Assembly (NCBI GenBank): GCA_016935885.1 | Contig: JAFGQA010000181.1 | Span: 1-47,029 of the forward strand | Direction of reading: 5' to 3' | DNA: 47,029 nucleotides | From: Phycisphaerae bacterium | Lineage (GTDB): Bacteria; Planctomycetota; Phycisphaerae; UBA1845; UTPLA1 | Part shown: one piece after another, positions 1-6,546 of the stretch | Numbering within the stretch: position 1 is the stretch's first letter | How the letters are laid out: every line of letters begins with the position of its first letter | Position numbers and translations under genes: made by a program | The notes under the pieces: generated by a model | Seen by the model: the letters and a program-made list of their open reading frames with translations, nothing else | Told to the model about the DNA's origin: nothing | The model's database searches: none

Positions 1-85
1 CTCAAGGGTGAACGCTGACCGCTCCCTCACGGTCGCGGTTCCGATCGGCGTCGGCGGCATAGGCAATCTCAAGCTTAAACTGCTC

Positions 86-190
86 TAGCAGCCCGTGGCA
101 AAACTGTGGCACCGGCGCCAAAGCCGGTGGTTTCTACGGTCAGGAACGGCGTTTCCGATCCGCTGTTTTCCCTTTTACCACGGGCTGTTA
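86..190. mobile_element. Family A MITE-like repeat, copy A1 (complete)
   Basis: About 105 bp bounded by TAGCAGCCCGTGG on the left and CCACGGGCTGTTA on the right, which are inverted copies of each other with one mismatch. Inside is a hairpin with arms CACCGGC (110-116) and GCCGGTG (123-129) and loop GCCAAA, followed by a T-rich stretch before the right end. The same architecture recurs at 19872-19976 and 28691-28794, with partial copies at 33240-33290 and 43836-43866. No coding capacity. The right end overlaps the 3' end of the M48 protease gene and encodes its last residues and stop. It may be a non-autonomous mobile element with TA ends or a terminator-like structure; the sequence alone does not decide. 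Confidence 0.8.
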
Positions 191-1746
191 GACCACATCT
201 TGATCGCCCTCACGATCTGCTCGCCATAGATCATGGCTGCGACGGCTGTGCCCACGAGGCTGGCGGCAACGAGGCCGATCTTGATCCACACGATACTGCG
301 GTCGAATCGCCTCATTGCAACGGCGTCCGAGGAGAATCGCTCAATGAAGTGGCAGCGGTTCTCGATGCTCGGGTGGCGCCAACCGGGTGCGTCCTTGGGA
401 ATACCGTTTAGGTGGGCGATCTTGACGAGGGTTTGGCCGAACAAGTTCACGGCGCTGGTGCAGACGCCGACACCGCGCCCCGTTCCATGCACATGGCACC
501 ACTCGACGCAGGACTTGATATCGGGCGTGACACACCGAACGCCATACAAATCGGCCTGACGCTCGAAACGGCGGGACAGCCAGCCGAACCCAAGGAGCCA
601 GGCAGCCAGCAGTGTAGCCAGGGCGACAAGCTGCATCATCTCCTCGTCCCTGATCCCACAAAGCCAAAGCACGTGCATCGCGCCTCCTGCCACGTACATT
701 GAGATGAGGGCGAACAGCACGAAGAACTGTAGGTGCCAATGTTGAACGTGTCCGGCCTCGTGCGCGAAGACGGCTTCGATTTCCTCCTCGTTCATGTTTT
801 CGAGCAGGCCGTCGGAGACCATGATATACCGCAGGGGGGCGATGAAACCCATGACGGCCGCATTGATGGCCATGCCATGCGTATGCCACAGCAGGATCTC
901 TCGATAGTGCAGGCCGATGCGCTGGCAGGTTCTGGTGAAGCGGTCCCGAAGCGGTCCGGACGGCAGCGGTTCGGTCGCCCAGATATAGCGCAGCATCCAG
1001 GGCGCGAGTCCGAGGATGACCACGGACGCCAGGCCCAGGAGAGAATCCGCCGCCCAGGGGAGAGCGGTGATGCGCGTGAGGTCGCCCTTGAACAGATCCG
1101 TGAAGTACTTGGCAAGGACGATCATCATCATGGGAACGGCGATGATCAGGATCTGGTGGCGGACCTTGTCAAACAAGTACATACCCAATGAACTGTCGCC
1201 GGTGAGGCGGGCGCACTTGGCGGCAGCGAGGGCTGCGGTGGCGTGGTTGGCTGGTGGCGGTGGTTGGTGGACAGCCTCCTCGTCCGCAGGTACGTGGGCC
1301 TCGTTCTTGATGCGCAGTTCGACGCGGTAGAAGATGGTCCAAACGGTCAACAGCGAGATGAAGAAGGGGGCCAGCACGAGGAGGTCGCCGACCAGGGGAA
1401 CCGTGCCGAGGTGCCAGCCTTCCCGAACGAGCGGCGCCCAGGGCGTGAAGATCATGGTCATGGCAAGGGCCGTGGCGATGATCCCCAGGAGCACACGTTG
1501 GCACAAGGCCAGGGTGTTGGCGGCGCGGTCGTAGCCTTCGGCGGTATCGTCGAGGCGGGAGAGCGTGAGGCGGTTTGAGACGAAGGCGGTCGTGGCAACG
1601 ATGATGAGTTGGGCTGCGAGGACGGCGAGTGTCCCGATCAGCGGCGTGCCGTGCGTCAGCGAGGGGCCGGGCAGGAGGTTGCACTGCTCCGGCGGCAGGT
1701 TGTCACTGAGGACCAGGGCGAAGGCCATGATGACTACAAAGTACAT
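175..1746 (-). CDS. M48-family membrane zinc metalloprotease (HtpX/Ste24-like)
   Basis: A 523-aa membrane protein with the zinc-protease motif HEAGH at residues 329-333, inside an EAVFAHEAGHVQHWH context. The expected third zinc ligand is E395 in RRFERQAD. Several hydrophobic helices lie before the motif (about 1-12, 35-58, 85-105, 117-140, 198-215, 235-255) and two after it (about 340-362, 372-390). This is the M48 layout, in which the enzyme sits in the cytoplasmic membrane and cleaves misfolded or prenylated membrane substrates; the substrate here is unknown. The region between about 145 and 185 is soluble and proline-rich. The last residues (SNSPW) and the TAA stop lie in the terminal inverted repeat of A1, so the original C-terminus has probably been replaced. 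An in-frame Met at residue 7 is an alternative start. Transcribed away from the next gene. Confidence 0.88.
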   Translation of the reverse strand: MYFVVIMAFALVLSDNLPPEQCNLLPGPSLTHGTPLIGTLAVLAAQLIIVATTAFVSNRLTLSRLDDTAEGYDRAANTLALCQRVLLGIIATALAMTMIFTPWAPLVREGWHLGTVPLVGDLLVLAPFFISLLTVWTIFYRVELRIKNEAHVPADEEAVHQPPPPANHATAALAAAKCARLTGDSSLGMYLFDKVRHQILIIAVPMMMIVLAKYFTDLFKGDLTRITALPWAADSLLGLASVVILGLAPWMLRYIWATEPLPSGPLRDRFTRTCQRIGLHYREILLWHTHGMAINAAVMGFIAPLRYIMVSDGLLENMNEEEIEAVFAHEAGHVQHWHLQFFVLFALISMYVAGGAMHVLWLCGIRDEEMMQLVALATLLAAWLLGFGWLSRRFERQADLYGVRCVTPDIKSCVEWCHVHGTGRGVGVCTSAVNLFGQTLVKIAHLNGIPKDAPGWRHPSIENRCHFIERFSSDAVAMRRFDRSIVWIKIGLVAASLVGTAVAAMIYGEQIVRAIKMWSNSPW

Positions 1747-1861
1747 TGCGACCTGAACTTATGTATTGTTGAGCATCGTCAATTCCACAGCAGATTCTAC
1801 GGTGTTTGAGGCGCACGGCCAAGATGCGGAATCGTTACCATGGGTCCTTGACAGTTTAGGC

Positions 1862-1995
1862 GGGTGCCACTGGCAGCTTGCCTGCCAGTGTGTATGCCCA
1901 ATGCGCCCACCAGAGAGACCGCACGGGCGGACAAGCCGCCCGTGGCACCCAGACTCGAATGCCGCCGGAGGTGTCACAGACCCCGTTACCATCTT
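1862..1995. repeat. Family B hairpin repeat, copy B1, with conserved tail
   Basis: The element is framed by GGGTGCCAC (1862-1870) and GTGGCACCC (1942-1950), which are inverted copies. It holds two hairpins: ACTGGCAG/CTGCCAGT with loop CTTGC (1869-1889), and CACGGGCGG/CCGCCCGTG with loop ACAAG (1922-1944). A tail of about 40 bp follows (GAATGCCGCCGGAGGTGTCA and on) and recurs after copy B5 and, inverted, beside copy B4. It occupies the 387-bp gap between the M48 protease and the Spy-like gene; no gene is visible in that gap. Confidence 0.75.
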
Positions 1996-2010
1996 GTGAC
2001 AATGGGTCGC

Positions 2011-2039
2011 TGGCGACATTCGCGGGTGGAGAGTAGAAT
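2011..2039 (+). promoter_or_regulatory. Weak sigma70-like promoter candidate for the Spy-like gene
   Basis: TAGAAT at 2034-2039 is a good -10 match. TGGCGA at 2011-2016, 17 bp upstream, is a poor -35. Transcription would start near 2046, leaving an 88-nt leader before the ATG at 2134. The only support is spacing and position. Confidence 0.3.
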
Positions 2040-2133
2040 CCGGCTCAGCCGAGCGCGCAGGTTCGAGAGGCAGCCCGGTGCGGCCTGGGATCGAACCTAT
2101 GTACGCGCCTTGTTTTCGGCTAGGAGATGACGA

Positions 2134-3045
2134 ATGTTCACGCAATGTTTCAGATGGGGCGGTGTGGCTTTGGTGTTGGCGGCCAGCATCTGCGTGGCGC
2201 AGGAGAAACCCGAGGGCGGCGATAAGCCGCAGATGAAGCGTGGCGATAAGCCGGAGGCGAGGCGTGGCGACAGGCGGACCATGGAAGGTCCCGTACGACG
2301 GGATCCGCAGGCCCAGGCGGACCGGCTTATCAAGGAACTGGGTCTGGATGAGGGTCAGCAGGCCCAGGTGCGGAAGATATTCGAGGAGTGTCACGGGAAG
2401 ATGGCCGAGCTGCGCGAGGCACTTCGCCTGCCGCCGGAAGCTGTTGAGAAAATGAAGAAACTCCGGGACGAGATGAAGGCCGCGCGAGAGGATGGCAATG
2501 AGGAGCGGATGCGAGATCTCAGCGATCAGATGCGGGCAGTGCACGAGGAGCGGAGGAAAGCGATGGAGCCGGTGCGCGAGGAGATGGGAGCCATCCAGGA
2601 GAAACAGTATGAGAGCCTCCTTGCGGTGATGCGCGAAGACCAGAAGCCGCGCTTCGAGGATTGGTGGGAGGAATGGATCGGATCTCGCCAGCCTTTCTCG
2701 GTGCAACGAAGCCCGCGAGCGTTGAAGGCGGCAGTAGGCAAGCTGCCGGACCTGACGGCGGAGCAGAAGGAGCAGATCGACGAACTGTTCGCCGCGTTTA
2801 AGAAGGCCGTCCGCGACGCGGATCAGAAGTCCCCGGAGTACAAGAAGTCGACCGAAAAGCTGTACGACGATGTCATTAAGGTGCTGACGCCCGAGCAGCA
2901 GCAGACGGTGGAGAAGAAACTCCGTGGCCGCGGCGGCCCGGAGGGTGGGCGTCGCCACCACGGGCGGCCTGGAGGACCTGGACCCAAAGGCAAGCCTGCG
3001 CCGGGTCCCGCGGGTGCTGGGGCAGGCGCCGGCGGCGGCAGTTAG
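2134..3045 (+). CDS. Secreted Spy/LTXXQ-like helical protein
   Basis: A 303-aa protein with an N-terminal signal peptide (residues 1 to about 22, ending near CVAQ). A charged low-complexity segment follows (KPEGGDKPQMKRGDKPEARR), then two long alpha-helical regions. Each helical region carries the LTxxQ signature typical of Spy/CpxP-type periplasmic proteins (LTAEQKEQIDELF, LTPEQQQTVEKKL); a related LDEGQQAQVRKIF is nearer the N-terminus. The C-terminal 40 residues are Gly/Pro/Arg-rich. In this family the helices form a cradle that binds unfolded protein or metal; that role is inferred. The start is fixed by AGGAG 6 bp upstream of the ATG. It stands alone, divergent from the M48 protease gene, which would fit an envelope-stress pair, but that is speculation. 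Confidence 0.7.
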   Translation: MFTQCFRWGGVALVLAASICVAQEKPEGGDKPQMKRGDKPEARRGDRRTMEGPVRRDPQAQADRLIKELGLDEGQQAQVRKIFEECHGKMAELREALRLPPEAVEKMKKLRDEMKAAREDGNEERMRDLSDQMRAVHEERRKAMEPVREEMGAIQEKQYESLLAVMREDQKPRFEDWWEEWIGSRQPFSVQRSPRALKAAVGKLPDLTAEQKEQIDELFAAFKKAVRDADQKSPEYKKSTEKLYDDVIKVLTPEQQQTVEKKLRGRGGPEGGRRHHGRPGGPGPKGKPAPGPAGAGAGAGGGS

Positions 3046-3135
3046 GCCGCACGCTCAATCGTCAAGGCTCACAAAGGGGACCACAGATCGAATCGCCGTG
3101 ATGCCGGAGCCCACGGTGCTCCTCAGAACCGCAGC

Positions 3136-3972
3136 ATGAACAGACACCGGCGACCTTCGAGAAGCGGGCGGCATGGCGGCGCGGACAAGCCGCCGCCACC
3201 TCGCGGGCCTGCCCTGTCTCGACGATCCCGGCGCCGAGCCACCGAAGTCCTCTATCACGACGACGATCTCATCCTGGTGAACAAGCCCGCCGGTGCCTGG
3301 ACCACCCGCGGCCCGGACAATGAGCCCAGTGTCGCCCAGCATCTCGCCGCGCCATGCATCATCGCTGGTGGTGGCGGACTACACGCCGTTTATCCCCTCG
3401 ACATCGAGGCCAGCGGCATCCTCATGCTGACTCGTAGGGCCGAGCTGCTCTCTCCGCTCCGGCAGGACATGGCCGATCACACCCTCGATCTTCGCTTCTT
3501 GGCGATCGTCCGTGGCCCGCTCGGTGAACAGTCAGGCACGATCGACCGGCCCGTCAGCAGTCGCGATCGTGCCGACCTCGCCCGCATCGACAAGCGTGAC
3601 GGAGCCAGCGCCACCACCGACTGGAGCACGCGCGATACGTACATTGGTTTCGCCCTGCTGGAGTGTCGGCCTCGCACGACCGTTCCGAGTCAGGTCCGCG
3701 CGCACCTCCAGGCCGCCGGCATGCCGCTCGCCGTGGACCGCGAGTACGGCGGCTCCGATCACTTGATGCTCTCCTCCTTCAAGGCCGGCTACCGCCCGAG
3801 TCGCCGCCGTCCCGAGCGCCCCCTCATTCAACGCTTGACGCTTCATGCAGCCTCCGTTGCCTTCAACCACCCGACGAGGGGCGAACGCTTGCGGTTCGAA
3901 GTCCCCCCGCCAAAGGACTTCCGGGCAACGCTCCACCAGTTGGACAAATACGGTCGCATCGCGCCTGCGTAA
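3136..3972 (+). CDS. RluA-like pseudouridine synthase family protein with altered catalytic motif
   Basis: 278 aa. Residues about 36-260 follow the RluA/RsuA fold: VLYHDDDLILVNKPAG is the usual N-terminal strand, and VYPLDIEASGILML aligns with the catalytic motif HRLDxxTSGLLL. The catalytic Asp is present (D89), but the preceding His-Arg is Tyr-Pro. C-terminal features typical of the family also occur (VRAHLQAAGMPLAVDREYGG, then LHAASVAFNHP). Active members isomerise uridine in rRNA or tRNA; loss of the Arg next to the Asp leaves activity uncertain. Residues 10-30 are basic and proline-rich and overlap a GGCGGC...GCCGCC hairpin like those in the repeats, so the true start may be further in. 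It is 90 bp downstream of the Spy-like gene on the same strand. Confidence 0.72.
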   Translation: MNRHRRPSRSGRHGGADKPPPPRGPALSRRSRRRATEVLYHDDDLILVNKPAGAWTTRGPDNEPSVAQHLAAPCIIAGGGGLHAVYPLDIEASGILMLTRRAELLSPLRQDMADHTLDLRFLAIVRGPLGEQSGTIDRPVSSRDRADLARIDKRDGASATTDWSTRDTYIGFALLECRPRTTVPSQVRAHLQAAGMPLAVDREYGGSDHLMLSSFKAGYRPSRRRPERPLIQRLTLHAASVAFNHPTRGERLRFEVPPPKDFRATLHQLDKYGRIAPA

Positions 3973-4025
3973 GCAGACGAGTGGTCCCTGCGCAGCCAAC
4001 CGTGGGCTTCCGGTTGATGCCTACG

Positions 4026-4330
4026 CCGTCAGGTGGCACTGGCATCGCGCCGCGTGGGTGGCACTGGCAGCTTGTCTGCCAGTGGGGATACACGGTACGC
4101 CCACCGGGAGGGTGGCACTGGCAGCTTGTCTGCCAGTGTGGATGCCCCATGAGCCCACGGCCACCGGAGAGACCGCACTGGCGGGCAAGCCGCCCGTGGC
4201 ACCCGGAATCGAAAACACCACTGGGCAGGTGGCACTGGCATCGCGCCGGTGTCCCATCGCGGGCGAGACGCCCGTGAATCCACCGCCGAGACGGCTGTGC
4301 CACATGTGCATCCAACCGTGAAGTACTTTG
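4026..4330. repeat. Cluster of family B hairpin repeats (B2)
   Basis: This fills the gap between the convergent RluA-like gene (stop 3972) and the small gene ending at 4426. GGTGGCACTGGCAGCTTGTC is present twice (from about 4058 and 4113), each time forming a CACTGGCAG/CTGCCAGTG hairpin with loop CTTGT. A GCGGGCAAGCCGC hairpin follows at about 4180-4198, then CGGGCG/CGCCCG with loop AGA near 4260-4274. The final segment (CCACCGCCGAGACGG...GTGCATCCAACCGTGAA) recurs at 41451-41494. Nothing coding is visible between 3973 and 4425. Confidence 0.75.
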
Positions 4331-4425
4331 CTTCGTCGTTCGGATCAACGCTCCACGCAAGAGGAGGGTCACGATCGCGTACCCTGGTCTCTTCTCTGCT
4401 GTTGAATGTGCAAGGGGATGCCGCA

Positions 4426-4689
4426 CTACGCAGTGTCGTCGGGCGGGGCGGACCGGCCGCGATGGCGGATGGCCGTGGCGATCTCGAACCGATGGGGACG
4501 ATCGGGGTGGCTGTCCATCTCTTCGGCGATCCGTGCGCAGGCTTCGCGCTCGGCTTCAGTCGCCTCACGGATGATCGTCTCAATCTCCGGCATCATGGCG
4601 TCGAGCGTGTCGGTGGGACAGAAGTGCTTGGCCTTGCCGCCCGTCCGCCAGATCCTGGCTCGCACGCCTTCGAATTCATCGGGAGTCAT
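4426..4689 (-). CDS. Small hypothetical protein with phage-like EREACARIAE motif
   Basis: An 87-aa protein whose ATG follows the sirtuin stop codon by 3 bp, so the two are probably co-transcribed and coupled. The N-terminal half (MTPDEFEGVRARIWRTGGKA) has no recognised fold. The C-terminal half carries AEREACARIAEEMDS and IATAIRHRG, a pairing familiar from small hypothetical proteins of phages and prophages. No other phage gene is nearby. Function unknown. Reading frame and coupling support a real gene; the 3' end abuts the B2 repeat cluster. Confidence 0.6.
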   Translation of the reverse strand: MTPDEFEGVRARIWRTGGKAKHFCPTDTLDAMMPEIETIIREATEAEREACARIAEEMDSHPDRPHRFEIATAIRHRGRSAPPDDTA

Positions 4690-4692
4690 GCC

Positions 4693-5460
4693 TCAGCCCT
4701 CAGCATCGAGCACTTCCACGACGGTCCCCATCGTCTCACCGATCGAACCGTGGACCACCAGGTCCGCGATCGCGTCCAGCGGCGTCTGTTCTCGGTTGAT
4801 GATGACCAACTTGGCCCCATTGTGCGCCGCGAGTTCCGGCAGGCCGGCCGCCGGATGAACCACGAGGCTCGAACCCAACGCGAGGAACAGATCACAACTC
4901 CTGGCCAACTCGGCGGACTGGGTCCAAACGTCTTCCGGCAGACCCTCGCCGAACGACACGGTCATCGACTTGAGGATCCCGTTGCAGTCATCGCAGCGTG
5001 GCTCGGCCTCGCCCGCGTGCAAGCGCGTCTGGATCTCCTCGCACGAGTATCGCTTGTCGCAGTTCAAGCAGCGGACGCGCATCGCCGTGCCGTGGACCTC
5101 CAACACACGCTTGCTGCCCGCCCGCTGGTGCAGCTCGTCGATGTTCTGCGTGATGACCCCGAGCAGTATGCCATCGGCCTCGAGCCGCGCCAGTGCCAGG
5201 TGCCCGGCATTCGGCTTCGCCGCCAGGAATTGCGGGACGGACTCCTTGCGGATGACCCAATACCGCCGCCGCTCAGCAGGATCGTTCAAGAAGTCCTGGT
5301 ACATCACCGGTTGATGCCGAGACCACACGCCGCCGGGGCTGCGAAAATCCGCGATCCCACTCTCCGTGCTGATCCCCGCGCCGGTAAACGCCACGGCCCG
5401 CCGCGTTCCTCGCAGCCAGCCGGCCAGCGTCCTCGCCGCTTCATCAATCGACGTGCTCAC
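4693..5460 (-). CDS. Sir2-family NAD-dependent protein deacylase
   Basis: 255 aa, the usual length for a bacterial sirtuin. The NAD-binding signature GAGISTESGIADFR (residues 27-40) is intact, as are TQNIDELHQRAG (104-115) and the catalytic His in VHG (H123). Four zinc cysteines are present as CLNC (131, 134) and CDDC (156, 159). GSSLVVHPAAGLP and the VIINREQTPLD strand complete the Rossmann fold. The enzyme removes acyl groups from lysines, consuming NAD and releasing nicotinamide and O-acyl-ADP-ribose. It lies 34 bp downstream of the FAH-family gene and 3 bp upstream of the 87-aa gene, so an operon is likely. No partner acetyltransferase is nearby. Confidence 0.93.
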   Translation of the reverse strand: MSTSIDEAARTLAGWLRGTRRAVAFTGAGISTESGIADFRSPGGVWSRHQPVMYQDFLNDPAERRRYWVIRKESVPQFLAAKPNAGHLALARLEADGILLGVITQNIDELHQRAGSKRVLEVHGTAMRVRCLNCDKRYSCEEIQTRLHAGEAEPRCDDCNGILKSMTVSFGEGLPEDVWTQSAELARSCDLFLALGSSLVVHPAAGLPELAAHNGAKLVIINREQTPLDAIADLVVHGSIGETMGTVVEVLDAEG

Positions 5461-5494
5461 AGCAGGCCCTCATCGGCACTCCGCCGAGCCCGGC

Positions 5495-6319
5495 TCAGCG
5501 GGTATCCTCTTCCTCCTCATGATCATACACACATACCACACGGTTCGTCAGGCAGCCGAGGCCATCGATCTGAACGCTGATCTCGTCGCCCGGGCGGAGG
5601 AAGACCTGCGGCTGCCGGGCAACGCCCACGCCCGACGGCGTACCTGTCAGAATCACCGTCCCGGCAAGCAGCGTGAACTGGTGTGACAGATAGCTGACAA
5701 GCGCCGGCACGGAGAAGATCATATCCCCCGTGTTGCCGTCCTGCATCACGCGCCCGTTAAGCACCGAGCGAACGCCAACGGCATCCGGGTTGAAGTCGTC
5801 ACGCGTCACCAACACAGGTCCGAGCGGACAGAAGCTGTCGAAGCTCTTTGCCCGTGCCCACTGCTTGTCGCGCCGCTGTTGACAGTCGCGCGCCGTCACA
5901 TCGTTGGCGCATGTGTAGCCGAACACATGGTCGAGGGCGCTGGCTTCGCTGACGTTCTTGGCCGTCTTCCCGATGACCACGGCGAGTTCCGCCTCGAAAT
6001 CGACTTCATCCGGCGCGGACCGAGGCAGGATGACCGCGTCGTCCGGCCCGATGACAGCGGTCGTCGCTTTCAGAAAGACCAGCGGCTCGGATGGCGCATC
6101 CGTGGCCTTCATCTCCTTGGCGTGATCGCGGTAGTTGCGGCCGATGGCCAGGATGTTTGGCGGCGCAACGGGCGCGAGCCGACGCGCTACATCGACCGGC
6201 TCGCTGGCGAAATGACGATCGCCAAACAGTTCGCCGATCATCGGCAACGCCCGTCGCTCGTCTACGGGCTTGCCCCAACGCACAACTCCAGTCGTATCAA
6301 CGAATCGCAGGATTTGCAT
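5495..6319 (-). CDS. Fumarylacetoacetate hydrolase (FAH) family protein
   Basis: 274 aa from the ATG at 6319 (MQILRF). The frame stays open upstream to 6508, but that part runs through repeats C1 and D1 and is not protein-like. Family motifs are clear: ILAIGRNYRDHAKEM, then DEVDFEAELAVVIGK with acidic metal ligands, FGYTCANDVTARDCQ, SFDSFCPLGPVLVTRDD, and the C-terminal ILTGTPSGVGVARQP with LRPGDEISVQIDGLG. Members cleave or decarboxylate beta-keto acids with Mg2+ or Mn2+ (FAH, acylpyruvate hydrolase, HpcE-type); the substrate cannot be assigned. Lead gene of a likely FAH - sirtuin - small protein operon. It follows the RND gene across a 227-bp repeat-filled gap. Confidence 0.9.
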   Translation of the reverse strand: MQILRFVDTTGVVRWGKPVDERRALPMIGELFGDRHFASEPVDVARRLAPVAPPNILAIGRNYRDHAKEMKATDAPSEPLVFLKATTAVIGPDDAVILPRSAPDEVDFEAELAVVIGKTAKNVSEASALDHVFGYTCANDVTARDCQQRRDKQWARAKSFDSFCPLGPVLVTRDDFNPDAVGVRSVLNGRVMQDGNTGDMIFSVPALVSYLSHQFTLLAGTVILTGTPSGVGVARQPQVFLRPGDEISVQIDGLGCLTNRVVCVYDHEEEEDTR

Positions 6320-6357
6320 TTGTCTGCTTCCCAGAGGCAACCATATCGCACGAAGAC

Positions 6358-6386
6358 GGGCCGCGGGCGTAAGCCCGCGCGGCCTC
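6358..6386. repeat. Family D hairpin repeat, copy D1
   Basis: GGGCCGCGGGC and GCCCGCGCGGCCTC face each other across a loop of about 4 bp, giving a very GC-rich, slightly imperfect hairpin just upstream of the FAH-family start codon. A near-identical unit lies at 9973-10005 within the adaptor coding region. Confidence 0.6.
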
Positions 6387-6449
6387 CCAAAACCCAAGCG
6401 CGCCATGCGACGAGGGTGGGCCGTGGGCTGTGGGATTCGCACGCGAGTA

Positions 6450-6534
6450 ACGTAAACGGTCGGTCCGCCAAACGGCAAGCCAGCAAGCCAGCCGAGCGGG
6501 GCAATCACTCATGTTATTCCTGCGCGATGCCTTA
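6450..6534. repeat. Family C repeat, copy C1
   Basis: A segment beginning GTAAACGGTCGGTCCGCCAA, continuing ACGGCAAGCC, and ending in a TTCC.GCGCGATGCCT block. The same order of blocks appears at 16495-16579 (C2) and 17761-17875 (C3). All three copies lie just past the stop codon of a minus-strand gene (here the RND gene, stop 6547) and in the same orientation. Confidence 0.65.
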
Positions 6535-6546
6535 GCCAACGGGTTG

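Noticed and set aside
2075..2105. tRNA-like GATCGAACC segment
   Set aside because: It resembles a T-arm but lacks the stems and anticodon arm; the only complete tRNA found is at 16329-16413.
1759..2961. 400-codon minus-strand frame opposite the Spy-like gene
   Set aside because: Leu/Arg/His-rich shadow translation; the plus strand has a signal peptide, ribosome-binding site and LTxxQ motifs, and part of this frame covers repeat B1.
4026..4330. CRISPR-like array
   Set aside because: The repeats are self-complementary hairpins of variable sequence with irregular spacing and no unique spacers, and no cas genes are present.
4249..5580. 443-codon plus-strand frame across the sirtuin gene
   Set aside because: The opposite strand carries a complete sirtuin with all catalytic motifs; this frame begins in repeat DNA and has no recognisable family.
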